The notes: a model not told the origin generated them from the letters alone. 33,169 bases of DNA from Hyphomicrobiales bacterium (GCA_003244015.1 QHBR01000167.1:1-33169), one strand, 5' to 3'. Positions 1 through 9,340 are shown, counted from the first letter of the stretch. Program-made: numbers and translations.

Positions 1-291
1 ATATTTTTCGAGGTGCCCAAAGGTACCTTCATCGTTTCTCAAAAAGCTTTGCCGTCGGCGAATATTTTCCCCAGTCCGCCCGGAGTCCTCCCCGAATCAA
101 CGACTGGCGCTAAGGTCGATCCCGTGCAGATCTATCACCTTGGTATTTGGTTCAATGGTGCGAACGATGCCGTGAAGGCTGGCTGCCCTGGCAATCAGAG
201 GCCGTTCACGAGCAACCATGATGCCGGCATTCAGATCCTCAACACAGGAAATTTCCCTGATGACCATGGGCCATTGTTAGATCTCCAATAG
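1..291 (+). CDS. Unknown protein, 3' part only (tandem paralogue of the next gene)
   Basis: The frame is open from the first base of the window and ends at TAG 289-291, so the start lies outside. About 96 C-terminal residues are visible. They align with the C-terminus of the following gene: both have a GTFI(V/L)S segment, a PVQIYH(L/V)GIWFN core, an A(A/G)GCP turn, PFTSNH.AGIQ(I/V)LNT and a FPDD.GPL ending. This shows tandem duplication of one family. I do not recognise a named domain. The strong GIWFN...AGIQVLN pattern looks like a compact beta-rich, possibly exported protein, but the signal peptide region is not visible. An intrinsic terminator follows 68 bases after the stop. Confidence 0.7.
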   Translation: MFFEVPKGTFIVSQKALPSANIFPSPPGVLPESTTGAKVDPVQIYHLGIWFNGANDAVKAGCPGNQRPFTSNHDAGIQILNTGNFPDDHGPLLDLQ

Positions 292-358
292 CCAGCAAAG
301 ACGCTTCCCATCCCTCGCCTAAACCAGCTCTCCTCCGGCTGGGCGAGGACGCAGAGTG

Positions 359-404
359 GCGGCCGCGGAGACAACGCCCATTTGTCCCGCGGCCGCTCTT
401 TTTT
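359..404 (+). terminator. Intrinsic terminator between the tandem paralogues
   Basis: The arms are 359-374 and 382-396 (the 3' arm reads TTGTCCCGCGGCCGC). They pair over 15 bp with one bulged A at 369 and a seven-base loop, followed by a T-rich run ending at 404. It ends transcription of the first paralogue. It also argues that the second paralogue does not start at the upstream GTG (356), which would lie in the hairpin. Confidence 0.8.
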
Positions 405-484
405 GCGGAAGGGAAACGCGACACTTGTGTCCGCGGCAACGGCGTCTATGTCGGGCCTCATCTGGAAATAGCACACGCGCGTCA

Positions 485-943
485 TTGAGTCACCGGATAC
501 CTCATGTCACCTTCGGGCCCGTCGAAAGGCTGCATGTCGAACTTTTTAATATGCCGCCCAACAATGATTTCGGCATCTTTATCATTCAGGTTCCCAACGC
601 ACCTTTCGGGCTGGCCTGGTATAACGGAGATATCTTGACCGACGGCGACGGTCGCGGCGTCGGTGACTTTGTCGGACGCTTCAGCACCGGGACCTTCATC
701 CTTTCCCCGGGCGCCGTTCCGTCGCCCCCGGTTTTCCCGGATGATTCAAAAACAGGCGTGAAGACCGCGCCCGTGCAAATCTACCACGTCGGAATTTGGT
801 TCAACAACGTGGCCGAAGCTAACGCGGCCGGCTGTCCACCCAACGTTGTAACTCCGTTCACAAGCAATCACCAGGCCGGCATTCAAGTCCTGAACACCTC
901 GACCTTCCCGGACGACTTCGGTCCTCTCCGCCACGTCCAATGA
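485..943 (+). CDS. Unknown protein, second tandem paralogue
   Basis: The reading frame is open from 356 to TGA at 941-943, but its first 45 or so codons overlap a terminator hairpin and have low-complexity, Arg/Cys-rich content unlike the rest. Convincing protein begins around the segment HVELFNMPPNNDFGIF and continues to FPDDFGPL. Its C-terminal 90 residues match the preceding partial gene. I place a tentative TTG start at 485; ATG 550 is the next alternative. No in-frame signal peptide can be seen, so the 5' end may be damaged or frameshifted. No known domain is recognised. The function is unknown. A terminator follows 61 bases after the stop. Confidence 0.6.
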   Translation: MSHRIPHVTFGPVERLHVELFNMPPNNDFGIFIIQVPNAPFGLAWYNGDILTDGDGRGVGDFVGRFSTGTFILSPGAVPSPPVFPDDSKTGVKTAPVQIYHVGIWFNNVAEANAAGCPPNVVTPFTSNHQAGIQVLNTSTFPDDFGPLRHVQ

Positions 944-1003
944 CACACCGGGATGAAGAGAGTTAATTCTTCCCCATAGTAACAAAGCCGATCATCAATG
1001 TTG

Positions 1004-1030
1004 GACCCGGCCAAGCTGGCCGGGTCTTTC
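1004..1030 (+). terminator. Intrinsic terminator after the second paralogue
   Basis: A perfect 9-bp stem, GACCCGGCC (1004-1012) with GGCCGGGTC (1018-1026), has a five-base loop and is followed by TTT. It lies between convergent genes and probably serves the plus-strand gene. On the minus strand it lacks a clear T run. Confidence 0.7.
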
Positions 1031-1051
1031 TGTAAGTGGCTCGGTTTTTGA

Positions 1052-1651
1052 CTATTTTTTAAAAGACAAGCTTTGCAGCTTGCTCCCCGGCGGCGCGCCC
1101 TCCGGAAAAATTTCAAAAGCGTAAACTGCTCCAGTTGCGTCGGTTGGAAAATCGACGGTCCGCCCGGCATTGCCGCTGGCGTCGGTTCGAAGGGTTCCGA
1201 GCTGGCGGAAGCATTTCAAGAAAATACGGTAACTCGTGTTGGGAGATACACCCGCAAGGCGTATGGCGGCCGTGGATGTGGTACTCGTGCCGGTAGACAC
1301 CGTCGCGGACCCGCCGACGATGGCTGAACCGGTGTCGCCGACGTTGTCATTGGTGCAGCTGCCTTCGTCCTGGCGGACAAGGGCAACCGTCGTCGCCGTC
1401 TTCGTCGAGAGCGGGAGCTGAACCGGACAAGCGGTGCCGTCCCGCGCCGAAATCGTGTAGGAATATGTCTTGTCGCCGCTGCCGGCCTTCACGACACTCC
1501 CGATTGTTGCACCGGCCGGAGCGCCATCGGCCGAGGTGAAATCGGCATGGTCGTTGTACCAGCAAGTCAGCGGTTGATTTTGCGCAATTGCCACACCCGC
1601 GCCCGGTAAAATCACCGTCGCGGTCAAAATGCTCTTCCACATGGTTTTCAT
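1052..1651 (-). CDS. Secreted protein of unknown function
   Basis: Encodes 199 residues from ATG 1651. This start is preferred over an upstream start at 1726 because it gives a clean signal peptide: MKTMWKS, then a hydrophobic run, ending near GVAIAQ. The mature part is rich in Ser, Thr and Ala and holds several cysteines that could form disulfides in the periplasm. The middle is a Thr/Ser-rich beta-like stretch (STGTSTTSTAAI). The C-terminal part has FRQLGTLRTDASGNAGRTVDFP and YAFEIFPEG, reminiscent of a small beta-sandwich, but no family is recognised. It is convergent with the preceding plus-strand gene and divergent from pyrB. The sequence supports a real exported protein, not a function. 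Confidence 0.65.
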   Translation of the reverse strand: MKTMWKSILTATVILPGAGVAIAQNQPLTCWYNDHADFTSADGAPAGATIGSVVKAGSGDKTYSYTISARDGTACPVQLPLSTKTATTVALVRQDEGSCTNDNVGDTGSAIVGGSATVSTGTSTTSTAAIRLAGVSPNTSYRIFLKCFRQLGTLRTDASGNAGRTVDFPTDATGAVYAFEIFPEGAPPGSKLQSLSFKK

Positions 1652-1852
1652 GGCGTTCCGATTTTTGATGAGAGCCTTTCCCGACGGCGCTTGAACCGGT
1701 TCGGGCCGGAAAATGCAACAGGACAAACACGGCGAATCGATTCACGATTTTCTCAAGGCGCCGCCAAGAAGGCAATCTTAGGGTGAAGTCCATAGCACGG
1801 CCGGGATCGCTTGGATATTCCCGCGCCCCGCCGGGCCTCGGCGGAGACGCTA

Positions 1853-1877
1853 ATATGTGGGGAGATTGTACACATAT
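1853..1877. promoter_or_regulatory. Dyad ATATGTG-N11-CACATAT upstream of pyrB
   Basis: A perfect 7-bp inverted repeat with an 11-base spacer is centred near 1865, in the 275-base region between the divergent secreted protein and pyrB, about 50 bases before the pyrB start. The spacing fits a LysR-type operator (T-N11-A) but could also be a hairpin in a leader transcript. Which gene it controls is not known. Confidence 0.35.
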
Positions 1878-1926
1878 CAGCTAACTATCGTGACGGGGCC
1901 GATTCCCGTCCTATAGAACAGGATCG

Positions 1927-2877
1927 ATGGTCAACCCGGCGAAAGAGCCCGCATTTCCACACCGGCATCTGCTCGGGATCGAGGGGCTTTCCGCGCAAGA
2001 CATCAGCTTTCTTCTCGATCTCGCCGAGGCGGCGATCGAAGTGTCGCGCCAGGTCGAGAAAAAGCGCTCGACCTTGCGCGGGAGGACTTTGATCAACCTC
2101 TTTTTCGAGGCTTCGACCAGGACCCAAGCGTCCTTCGAACTCGCCGGCAAGCGTCTCGGCGCCGACGTCATGAACATGCCGGTGGCAACCTCGAGCGTCA
2201 AGAAGGGCGAGACGCTGATCGATACGGCGATGACGCTGAACGCGATGCGGCCCGACATTATCGTGGTGCGCCATGCCCAGGCCGGCGCGGTGCATCTTTT
2301 GGCGAAGAAGGTCGATTGCGCGGTCGTCAACGCGGGCGATGGCGCGCATGAGCATCCAACCCAGGCGCTGCTCGATGCGCTCACGATCAGGCGCAACAAG
2401 GGCAGGATCGAAGGTCTCACGGCCGCGATCTGCGGCGACATTCTCCACTCGCGTGTCGCGCGCTCCAATATATTGCTGCTCTCGGCGCTCGGCGCGCGGG
2501 TGCGCGTTGTCTCGCCATCGACGCTGCTGCCGCCGGGAATCGAACGCATGGGGGTCGAGGTATTCCGCGACATGCGTGCCGGGCTCGAAGGCGCCGACAT
2601 CGTGATGATGCTCCGCTTGCAGCGCGAGCGGATGCAGGGCGGCTATGTCCCTTCGGCCAAGGAGTATTTCCGCTTTTTCGGCCTCGACGAGGCAAAGCTT
2701 TGTTTCGCCAAACCCGATGCGCTGGTGATGCACCCAGGACCGATCAACCGCGGCGTCGAAATCGATTCCGCCGTCGCCGACGGGCCAAGGAGCCTCATCC
2801 GCGAGCAGGTCGAGATGGGCGTCGCGGTGCGGATCGCCGTTTTGGAGGCCCTGGCGCAGCATTTGCCCAATGGCTGA
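1927..2877 (+). CDS. pyrB: Aspartate carbamoyltransferase catalytic subunit
   Basis: Catalyses carbamoyl phosphate plus aspartate to carbamoyl aspartate, the committed step of pyrimidine synthesis, in the cytosol. The 316-residue length is normal for the family. Visible motifs are the carbamoyl-phosphate loop STRT (63-66), the SVKKGE loop (90-95) that brings Lys from the adjacent subunit, HPTQALLD (143-150) and the late [11 protein letters not shown] segment that binds aspartate. The ATG has a weak AGGA upstream; the first family-conserved segment is [13 protein letters not shown] at residue 10, so this start fits. Its stop overlaps the next gene by 8 bases, indicating translational coupling. 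The partner is a PyrC-like protein that probably forms a PyrB-PyrC' type complex. No pyrI gene is seen. Confidence 0.96.
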   Translation: MVNPAKEPAFPHRHLLGIEGLSAQDISFLLDLAEAAIEVSRQVEKKRSTLRGRTLINLFFEASTRTQASFELAGKRLGADVMNMPVATSSVKKGETLIDTAMTLNAMRPDIIVVRHAQAGAVHLLAKKVDCAVVNAGDGAHEHPTQALLDALTIRRNKGRIEGLTAAICGDILHSRVARSNILLLSALGARVRVVSPSTLLPPGIERMGVEVFRDMRAGLEGADIVMMLRLQRERMQGGYVPSAKEYFRFFGLDEAKLCFAKPDALVMHPGPINRGVEIDSAVADGPRSLIREQVEMGVAVRIAVLEALAQHLPNG

Positions 2878-4210
2878 GAGTGAGTTTCGCGTGAAAAGTT
2901 CCTCGACCACCGCCATTGCCCACCGGCCGCTCGTTCTCGTCAATGCAAGGCTGATCGATCCGGCGAAACTCAGCGAGACCATGGGCGGAGTCCTTGTCGC
3001 CGATGGTTTGATCCGCGATTTTGGCCCAGCCATTGCGTCGGCAAATCTTCCCGCCTACGCGCGAATCATCGATTGCGGCGGCGATTGCGTGGCGCCCGGC
3101 CTTATCGACATGTGGGCGTTCATCGGCGAGCCCGGCGCCGAACATCGCGAGACGATCGCGACCGCGACCATGGCGGCGGCGGCGGGCGGCATCACGACCG
3201 TCCTTGCCCGCCCCGATACCAATCCGCCGGTCGACGAGGCGGCGGTGGTCGATTTTCTGTTGCGCCGCGCACGCGATACCGGCCGCGTGCGGGTGCTTCC
3301 CTTGGCGGCTTTGACGGCCGGCCTCGACGGCGCGGAGATTGCCGAGATCGGTCTGTTGCAACTGGCGGGCGCGGTGGCGTTCAGCGATGGCGCGCGAGCG
3401 ATCCGCAACGCGCGTGTCATGCGCCGCGTCATGCAGTACGCCCGCGATTTCGATGCTCTCGTCATCCATTACGCGGAGGATCGCGATCTAGCGGGCGAGG
3501 GCGTGATGAACGAAGGCGAATTCGCCTCGCGCCTCGGCCTTGCCGGAATTCCGCGCGAGGCGGAAGCAATCATGCTCGATCGCGACATAAGGCTCGCGAA
3601 CCTTACCGGCGCGCGCTACCATGCCGCGCTCGTCACGACGGCGCTTTCCTTGGACATTATCGCCAAAGCCAAGGCCGATGGCTTGGCCGTAACCTGCGCC
3701 ACCTCGATCAACCATCTGACCCTCAACGAAAACGACATCGGCGATTACCGGACGTTTTTGAAACTCGCGCCGCCGTTGCGCCACGAAGACGAGCGGCGCG
3801 CGATCGTCGCGGCTTTGGAGTCGGGCCTCATCGACGCCGTCGTTTCGGACCATAACCCGCAGGATGTTGAAACCAAACGCCTGCCGTTCACCGAGGCGGA
3901 AGCTGGCGCGATCGGCTTGGAGACCATGCTTTCCGCGGGCCTGCGGCTCGTTCATTCCGGGGAAATTCCGCTCGGGCGTCTCATTGCCGCCATGACCATC
4001 CGGCCGGCCGAGATCCTCGGTCTGTCGCAAGGAAGGCTTGAAGTGGGCGCGCCCGCCGATCTCATCCGCTTCGACCCCGACGAGCCTTTTGTCGTCGATC
4101 CGGCGAAACTGCATTCGCGCTGCAAGAACACGCCGTTCGACGAGGCCCGCATGGAGGGCAAGGTAAAGCTCACCATGGTCGCGGGCGAGATTGTTTTCGA
4201 GGCCAAGTGA
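2870..4210 (+). CDS. pyrC: Dihydroorotase homologue (PyrC-like), probably non-catalytic
   Basis: A 446-residue amidohydrolase of the class I dihydroorotase family, starting inside pyrB (ATG 2870, 8-base overlap). It keeps family landmarks: PGLID (76-80), [18 protein letters not shown], and SDHNPQ near the C-terminus. The metal-binding HxH that should follow PGLIDM is replaced by Trp82 and Phe84, and the usual HvST histidine appears to be Leu (YHAALVTT). In Pseudomonas a comparable inactive PyrC' is needed only to assemble active aspartate carbamoyltransferase. By analogy I infer a structural role here, with a true dihydroorotase elsewhere in the genome. Its name as dihydroorotase should be treated with caution. 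Confidence 0.9.
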   Translation: MAESEFRVKSSSTTAIAHRPLVLVNARLIDPAKLSETMGGVLVADGLIRDFGPAIASANLPAYARIIDCGGDCVAPGLIDMWAFIGEPGAEHRETIATATMAAAAGGITTVLARPDTNPPVDEAAVVDFLLRRARDTGRVRVLPLAALTAGLDGAEIAEIGLLQLAGAVAFSDGARAIRNARVMRRVMQYARDFDALVIHYAEDRDLAGEGVMNEGEFASRLGLAGIPREAEAIMLDRDIRLANLTGARYHAALVTTALSLDIIAKAKADGLAVTCATSINHLTLNENDIGDYRTFLKLAPPLRHEDERRAIVAALESGLIDAVVSDHNPQDVETKRLPFTEAEAGAIGLETMLSAGLRLVHSGEIPLGRLIAAMTIRPAEILGLSQGRLEVGAPADLIRFDPDEPFVVDPAKLHSRCKNTPFDEARMEGKVKLTMVAGEIVFEAK

Positions 4211-4333
4211 AGATCGCCGGCAACTCCCGTAAGCGCCGCCAGCCATGGAGAGTTTGCGGTTTTCGCGGGACAGCCTTAAGAAGATTGACGTAACCCGCGC
4301 GAAAACGGGCCGAGGCAACGGAAGGAGGGAGCG

Positions 4334-4876
4334 ATGAAGCACACGCTCGTAATGCTGACCGCTGGTTTGTCCTTTGTGGCCGCCATTGGGGTCGCGGCCA
4401 CGGAGCCCGCCGTGGCGACGGACCAGGAACTCATGGACAAATTGAAGGACGCCGCCCCGGCCGCGGTGTTGAAGGGCGCGACAATTTTCAATATGGGCGC
4501 CGACGGGCAAATGAAGGCCATCCAGACGGGCACCAACGGCTGGACCTGTATGGACCCGCATGGTGCCCCCATGTGCGCCGACGAGGCCGCCATGGAATGG
4601 GCAAAGGCCTGGCAGGCGAAGGGACCAGCACCGCAAAAGCTGGGTTTCATCTACATGCTGAGGGGGGACAACGGAACCAGCAATACCGACCCGTATGCCA
4701 CGGAGGAGACCCCGGACAACAACTGGGTCACGACGGGCTCGCATGTGATGATCGTGGGCGCCGAGGCCAAGAGCATGATGCGGGGCTACCCGAGGGACGC
4801 CAAGCCGGACCCCACAACACCCTATGTGATGTGGCCGGGAACACCCTACGAACATTTGATGCTTCCAGTTAAGTAA
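4334..4876 (+). CDS. Small secreted protein of unknown function
   Basis: Encodes 180 residues after a strong ribosome binding site (GGAGGG just upstream of ATG 4334). The first 25 or so residues form a signal peptide (MKHTLVMLTAGLSFVAA..., cleavage near VGVAA/ATA-like Ala-rich sites). The mature protein has two Cys in TCMDPHGAPMC, a Met- and His-containing tail (HVMIVGAEAKSMMRGYP; YVMWPGTPYEHLMLP) and many Pro and Gly turns. A role at the cell surface or periplasm is inferred from export alone; metal binding by the His/Met residues is possible but unproven. It lies 123 bases after the pyrC-like stop, so it probably has its own promoter. I do not recognise a named family. Confidence 0.75.
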   Translation: MKHTLVMLTAGLSFVAAIGVAATEPAVATDQELMDKLKDAAPAAVLKGATIFNMGADGQMKAIQTGTNGWTCMDPHGAPMCADEAAMEWAKAWQAKGPAPQKLGFIYMLRGDNGTSNTDPYATEETPDNNWVTTGSHVMIVGAEAKSMMRGYPRDAKPDPTTPYVMWPGTPYEHLMLPVK

Positions 4877-4959
4877 GGATGCGTGGCGGATCAGGAGCTC
4901 GAACAGCGATTGCAACGGCGGCGAATACGGCGGGCGATCGCCGTGGTGTTCCCAGTCTT

Positions 4960-6009
4960 TCAGATCGAGAAATCCTCGTCGAAGGACCTTGTGTTGCGCA
5001 GCCTTATGAACACTCTGTCATCGGGTTTTAGCCCAAGGTCCTTGTAAGCGTGCGCGGGGAGAGCCGCATCGACGACCGTGTCGTTGTCGATGCGGGCGAG
5101 TTCGACATTTACCAAGGATCCCGCGAAGCCAATGTGGTTGATTCTGGCGGCGATGCCAAAGCCGTCGGAGTTCTCGCGCCTTATTTCAATGTCGTGCGGA
5201 CGCACGAAAGTCACGCCGCCGGCGTCAGCCGGGCTTGCCGCCACGGCATCGCCGGCATTTGTCTTGCGGGCATGGAAAAGATTGTAACTGCCCAAAAACT
5301 TGAAGACGAACGGATTGGCCGGGCTGTCGTAGATTGCTTCCGGCGAGTCGAATTGCTCGATTCTCCCTTCGTTCATGACCGCAACCCTATCCGACACGTC
5401 AAGCGCCTCTTCCTGGTCGTGGGTGACAAGGACGGTCGTCACATGAATCCTGCGGTGCAATTTGCGTAGCCAGCGTCTCAGCTCGCGGCGGACGGTCGCG
5501 TCGAGGGCGCCAAAAGGTTCGTCGAGCAAAAGGACGCGAGGCTCGACCGCGAGCGCACGGGCCAGCGCCACCCGTTGCCGCTGCCCGCCGGAGATCTGGG
5601 ATGGATAGCGCTGCGCGAAGTTTTGCAGCTGAACGAGTTGCAAAAGCTCGCCGACCTTGGCGCGGATTTCCGCCTCCTTGGACCTCAGGCGCCAGGGCTT
5701 CGCGCGCAGCCCGAACGCGACGTTCTCGAAAACGCTCATGTGCTTGAACAGCGCATAGTGTTGGAAGACAAAGCCGATGCGCCGTTTGCCGGCCTCCTGA
5801 GCGGAAACGTCGCGGCCGTCGAAGAGGATCGGCCCGCTGCCGGGGTCGGCGGCTTCGATTCCCGCGATCACCCGCAAAAGCGTCGTCTTGCCGGAGCCGC
5901 TCGGCCCGAGAAGGGCGACGAGTTCGCCGGTCTCGACCTTGAGGCTAACTTTGTCGAGCGCCTTGAACTGATTGAAGGTCTTGTTGACCGAGCACACCTC
6001 GATGCTCAT
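4960..6009 (-). CDS. cysA: Sulfate/thiosulfate ABC importer ATP-binding protein
   Basis: The ATPase that powers sulfate/thiosulfate uptake from the inner face of the membrane. It has 349 residues from ATG 6009; the open frame runs upstream, but that part only shadows cysW. Walker A GPSGSGKT is at 35-42, the Q-loop at VFQHYALF (81-88), the ABC signature ISGGQ at 139-143, Walker B LLLDEP at 160-165, and the switch His in VTHDQEEA. The C-terminal third is the CysA-type regulatory (TOBE-like) domain, with FVRPHDIEI. Its ATG overlaps the cysW stop (ATGA), so it is the last gene of the operon. Length and order match the family. Confidence 0.95.
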   Translation of the reverse strand: MSIEVCSVNKTFNQFKALDKVSLKVETGELVALLGPSGSGKTTLLRVIAGIEAADPGSGPILFDGRDVSAQEAGKRRIGFVFQHYALFKHMSVFENVAFGLRAKPWRLRSKEAEIRAKVGELLQLVQLQNFAQRYPSQISGGQRQRVALARALAVEPRVLLLDEPFGALDATVRRELRRWLRKLHRRIHVTTVLVTHDQEEALDVSDRVAVMNEGRIEQFDSPEAIYDSPANPFVFKFLGSYNLFHARKTNAGDAVAASPADAGGVTFVRPHDIEIRRENSDGFGIAARINHIGFAGSLVNVELARIDNDTVVDAALPAHAYKDLGLKPDDRVFIRLRNTRSFDEDFSI

Positions 6010-7046
6010 TGCGTCCCTTCTTCCTCTACCTGGCGCATTTCGCTCTTGCCGGTTTGGCGCTCGACGATGGTCTGGACGATCAAGGTGACGATCGCCAGAA
6101 AGGCCAGCAATGACGCAACGCCAAACGCTGCCTGGTTGTTGTATTCGTTCCACAGTTTCTCGATGCGCAGCGGCATTGTATCGTTGGAGTCGATGTGTCC
6201 CGAGACTACCGAGACCGCGCCGAATTCGCCAAAGACGCGCGCCGTGCAGAGGATTACGCCGTAAAGTAACGCCCATTTTACATTGGGCAAGGTAACCTTC
6301 CGGAACGTGCGCCAGCCCGAGGCGCCAAGCGAGAGGGCCGCCACCTCTTCGTCGGAACCCTGGGCTTCCATGAGCGGAATCAACGAGCGCGCGACAAACG
6401 GAAAGGTGACAAAGATCGACGCGAGCACGATCGCCAAAGGCGTAAAAATGATGCCAGTGAAGCTTCTGGTGAAGGCGAGCGGCCACCAATCCTGCGCAAA
6501 GCCACGCCAATGCAGCGAGAAAGGGTCGGGCCAAGTAAAGCTCGAAGCCCACGCGCCGAGCACGCCGCTGCGGCCAAGTAGCAGGACGAAGATGAGGCCC
6601 GCGATAACCGGCGACACCGAAAAAGGCAGGTCGATCAGCGCGATCAAAAAGGCGCGGCCCTTGAACCGGAATTTTGTCACCGACCATGCGGCCGCAAGCC
6701 CGAAGACGATGTTGAGGGGAACGACGATGACCGCAATGCCCGCGGTCAGCCTGATCGAACTCCAGGTCTTCTCGGCCTGACCGCGCTCCGCCGCGAGTTT
6801 GCGCCGCTCGGCCGGGCTAAGCCGCGCGCCAACGGGCGGGCCGGCCACATGCAATACTCTGACATACGCGTCAACCCCCTTGGAAAGAGCCTGGGCGAAT
6901 ACGTTCACCACCGGTATCACAATGAAGAGGGTGAGAAAGATGACCGTCGTCGCGACCATGACGCGGCGGATAAGCGGATGGCCCGACGGGGGCGGGTTCC
7001 CGAACGCTCCGGTCGTCTGAGTTTGGGCCGCCAACTCTTCCGCCAT
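6006..7046 (-). CDS. cysW: Sulfate ABC importer permease CysW
   Basis: Inner-membrane permease that forms the transport channel with CysT. It has 346 residues with about six hydrophobic helices and the binding-protein-dependent permease EAA loop, seen as [23 protein letters not shown]. Its own start, ATG 7046, has GAGGAC upstream. It is longer than a typical CysW (about 290): there is an extended N-terminus (polar, before [11 protein letters not shown]) and a charged insert after the first helix, about residues 70-95 ([17 protein letters not shown]). It overlaps cysA by 4 bases and follows cysT by 56. The insert is unusual but in frame and may be a periplasmic loop. Confidence 0.93.
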   Translation of the reverse strand: MAEELAAQTQTTGAFGNPPPSGHPLIRRVMVATTVIFLTLFIVIPVVNVFAQALSKGVDAYVRVLHVAGPPVGARLSPAERRKLAAERGQAEKTWSSIRLTAGIAVIVVPLNIVFGLAAAWSVTKFRFKGRAFLIALIDLPFSVSPVIAGLIFVLLLGRSGVLGAWASSFTWPDPFSLHWRGFAQDWWPLAFTRSFTGIIFTPLAIVLASIFVTFPFVARSLIPLMEAQGSDEEVAALSLGASGWRTFRKVTLPNVKWALLYGVILCTARVFGEFGAVSVVSGHIDSNDTMPLRIEKLWNEYNNQAAFGVASLLAFLAIVTLIVQTIVERQTGKSEMRQVEEEGTQ

Positions 7047-7102
7047 GAACCAGTCCTCGTTGCAAAAATGCGATTGATGCGGGTGGAACCACTCGCATTA
7101 CC

Positions 7103-8035
7103 TCACGTCGCCCGTTCGCGACGGCGCATCCACCATTCGAGGCCATTGATCGCAAGCAACATAAGGAGCGAGAAGAAAAGCAAAACGATGCCAATAGCGG
7201 TCGCTTCCGCGGTGCGAAAATCGTCGAGCTTGGTGACGATCTGCAAGGGCGCGATCTGCGACTTGCCAGGAATATTTCCGGCGATGAAAATCACCGAACC
7301 ATATTCGCCGATCGCGCGGGCGAAGGCCAACGCCAATCCGCTGAGCCACGCCGGCAAGATTGCAGGGAAGATAACGCGCCGCAAAATCGTCGCCCTACTG
7401 GCCCCCAGGCTCAACGCGGCGTGTTCATATTCCGTATCCCAATCGCGCAGTACCGGCTGGACCGTCCGCACCACGAAGGGCAGTCCAACGAAGATCAGAA
7501 CGAGCACGATTCCCGTATTGGTGTTGGAATAGGGAAAACTTAGCCACGATAGGGCATCGGCGGACAAAACCTCGCCAAACCCGGCGAGCCTCGCCACCCC
7601 GTTGATGGAGCCCGCGACATGGCGGCCCAATCCGCCGATCCAACCATCCGCCAGATAAAGCGAACTGAACGTCAGACCGGCGACCGCGGTCGGCAGGGCG
7701 AAAGGAAAGTCGATGAGCGCGTCGAACAGCCGCCGCCCTAGGAAAGGCTCGCGCACGAGCACCCAGGCCACGATCAATCCGAAGACGCCATTGACAGCCG
7801 CCGCGATGGCCGAGGCAGTGAATGTAAGCCTGTAGGACGCGACGACGATCGGATCGGTGACGGTCTGCCAGAAGTCGCTCCAGCCGAGCTGAGCCGTCTT
7901 GAAAAGCATGCCGGCGAGCGGGATCAGGACCAGCACGGACAGATAAAAAAGCGTATAGCCGAGGGTAAGCGGCAGTCCAGGAACAAGCCGCGATGGGTGC
8001 GTCGTCGAGCGAAACGCCGCCGCGTTTTCGCTCAT
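7103..8035 (-). CDS. cysT: Sulfate ABC importer permease CysT
   Basis: Inner-membrane permease partner of CysW in the sulfate/thiosulfate importer. It has 310 residues with hydrophobic helices beginning at TLGYTLFYLSVLVLIPL and ending at LLLFFSLLMLLAINGLEW. The EAA loop is [23 protein letters not shown] stretch typical of the family, DFPFALPTAVAGLTFSSLYL, is present. The start ATG 8035 overlaps the stop of the binding-protein gene by 4 bases (ATGA), so translation is likely coupled. The end is at 7103, 56 bases before cysW. Nothing is abnormal in length or motif content. Confidence 0.94.
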   Translation of the reverse strand: MSENAAAFRSTTHPSRLVPGLPLTLGYTLFYLSVLVLIPLAGMLFKTAQLGWSDFWQTVTDPIVVASYRLTFTASAIAAAVNGVFGLIVAWVLVREPFLGRRLFDALIDFPFALPTAVAGLTFSSLYLADGWIGGLGRHVAGSINGVARLAGFGEVLSADALSWLSFPYSNTNTGIVLVLIFVGLPFVVRTVQPVLRDWDTEYEHAALSLGASRATILRRVIFPAILPAWLSGLALAFARAIGEYGSVIFIAGNIPGKSQIAPLQIVTKLDDFRTAEATAIGIVLLFFSLLMLLAINGLEWWMRRRERAT

Positions 8036-9228
8036 TTTGCCGGCCTGTAGATCCGGTCGAACAACGCGCCGCCGGCGAAGAACGCTTCATGCGCCTTCAC
8101 CCAGCCGCCATAGGTCTCGTCGATGGTGAAGAGCGGGATAGGCGGCAATTCCGCGCTGTATTTATTCAAGGCATCGACATCGCGCGGCCTGTAATGAAGC
8201 TGCGCCACGGTCTCCTGTGCTTCGGACGTATAGAGAAATTTCAAATAGGCTTCCGCGAGATCCCGCGTGCCTTTTTTGTCCACCACTTCGTCGACGACGG
8301 CAACCGGCGGCTCGCCGAGGATGCTGCTCGGCGGATAGACGATTTCGAACTTGTCCTTGCCGAACTCGTCCAGCGCCAGCCAGAGCTCGTTCTCCCAATT
8401 CAACAGGACGTCGCCAAGCTGCTTTTGCGCGAAGGTGACGGTCGCGCCGCGCGCGCCGGTATCCAGAACCGGAACGTTGTGGTTGTAGAACGTCTCGATG
8501 GCCGCGCGGGCTTCGGCGTTGTCATAGACCGGGAAGTCCCGCGCCGTTCGCGCCGCCGCCTGCGATTCCTTCAATCCCTCCAGCGTGGAGGGATCGTGGG
8601 TCTTCGCACCGGCGACCGCGCCAAAGAGCGCCAGGAACGCCCAGCGTCCGGCGCCGCTCGTCTTGGGATTGGCCACAATCACCTGCACGTTGGGCCCGGT
8701 CAAATCCTTCCAATCCTTGATGTTTTTCGGATTGCCCTTGCGCACGAGAAAGCCGACCGTCGAAGTGTAAGGGCAGGAGTTGTAAGGCAGTTTCTCCTGC
8801 CAGCCAGGCTTGATCAGCCCGGCGCGCTCGATTGCGATAATATCCCAGGCGAGGGCCAAAGTGACGACGTCGGCTTGCAATCCATCGATCACCGAACGCG
8901 CTTGTTTGCTCGATCCCCCATGGGACTGTTCGAAGAGCACGCTCGCACCCGTGTGGGATTTGTAGCGCTCCGCGAACAAAGCGTTGATTTCCGTATAGAG
9001 TTCCCGCGTGGGATCGTAGGAAACATTGAGGAGCTTCGCCTCCTCGCTCATCGCCGGAAGCAAAGCTGCGGCAAACCACAGGGTCAAGCAGGATATCCAC
9101 ACTGCTGCGCGGAATGAACGGGCACCCAAATTGGGCAATGCTTTCGCGAATTGCCGGCCTTGCCGCGCCGCTACGACCGCGGAGATCGCGGCGAAACCGC
9201 CCAACGAGAATGCAAACTTCCGGATCAT
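8032..9228 (-). CDS. sbp: Periplasmic sulfate-binding protein
   Basis: First gene of the importer operon; delivers sulfate (or thiosulfate) to CysTW. Diagnostic family sequence begins at LLNVSYDPTRELY, followed by QSHGGSSKQARSVIDGLQADVVTLALAWD and NPKTSGAGRW, the anion-binding loops. I use ATG 9228 (MIRKFAFSLGG), giving 398 residues. An upstream in-frame start at 9300 is possible, but a TTGACA -35-like box at 9341-9346 would leave almost no leader. Export signal: a basic patch, then CLTLWFAAALLPA before the mature start. The N-terminus is long and contains two hydrophobic stretches, so the exact start is uncertain. It overlaps cysT by ATGA. Confidence 0.92.
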   Translation of the reverse strand: MIRKFAFSLGGFAAISAVVAARQGRQFAKALPNLGARSFRAAVWISCLTLWFAAALLPAMSEEAKLLNVSYDPTRELYTEINALFAERYKSHTGASVLFEQSHGGSSKQARSVIDGLQADVVTLALAWDIIAIERAGLIKPGWQEKLPYNSCPYTSTVGFLVRKGNPKNIKDWKDLTGPNVQVIVANPKTSGAGRWAFLALFGAVAGAKTHDPSTLEGLKESQAAARTARDFPVYDNAEARAAIETFYNHNVPVLDTGARGATVTFAQKQLGDVLLNWENELWLALDEFGKDKFEIVYPPSSILGEPPVAVVDEVVDKKGTRDLAEAYLKFLYTSEAQETVAQLHYRPRDVDALNKYSAELPPIPLFTIDETYGGWVKAHEAFFAGGALFDRIYRPAK

Positions 9229-9340
9229 GAGCTTGTCCGATCCTATTATTTTTAAAGATTTTCCTGACACCGAAGCCGTCGCGGAGGATTTTTCTGGCAT
9301 GCGGCATGCTTTTTATGACTAAGTCTATGGAAAAAGGGAT

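Noticed and set aside
3488-4915. Minus-strand frame of 475 codons opposite the PyrC-like gene and the secreted protein
   Set aside because: It lies opposite two well-supported genes and has no recognisable domain; open because of GC-rich codon use.
6010-6687. N-terminal extension of cysA
   Set aside because: It reads through cysW in another frame; the ATG at 6009 gives the normal family N-terminus.
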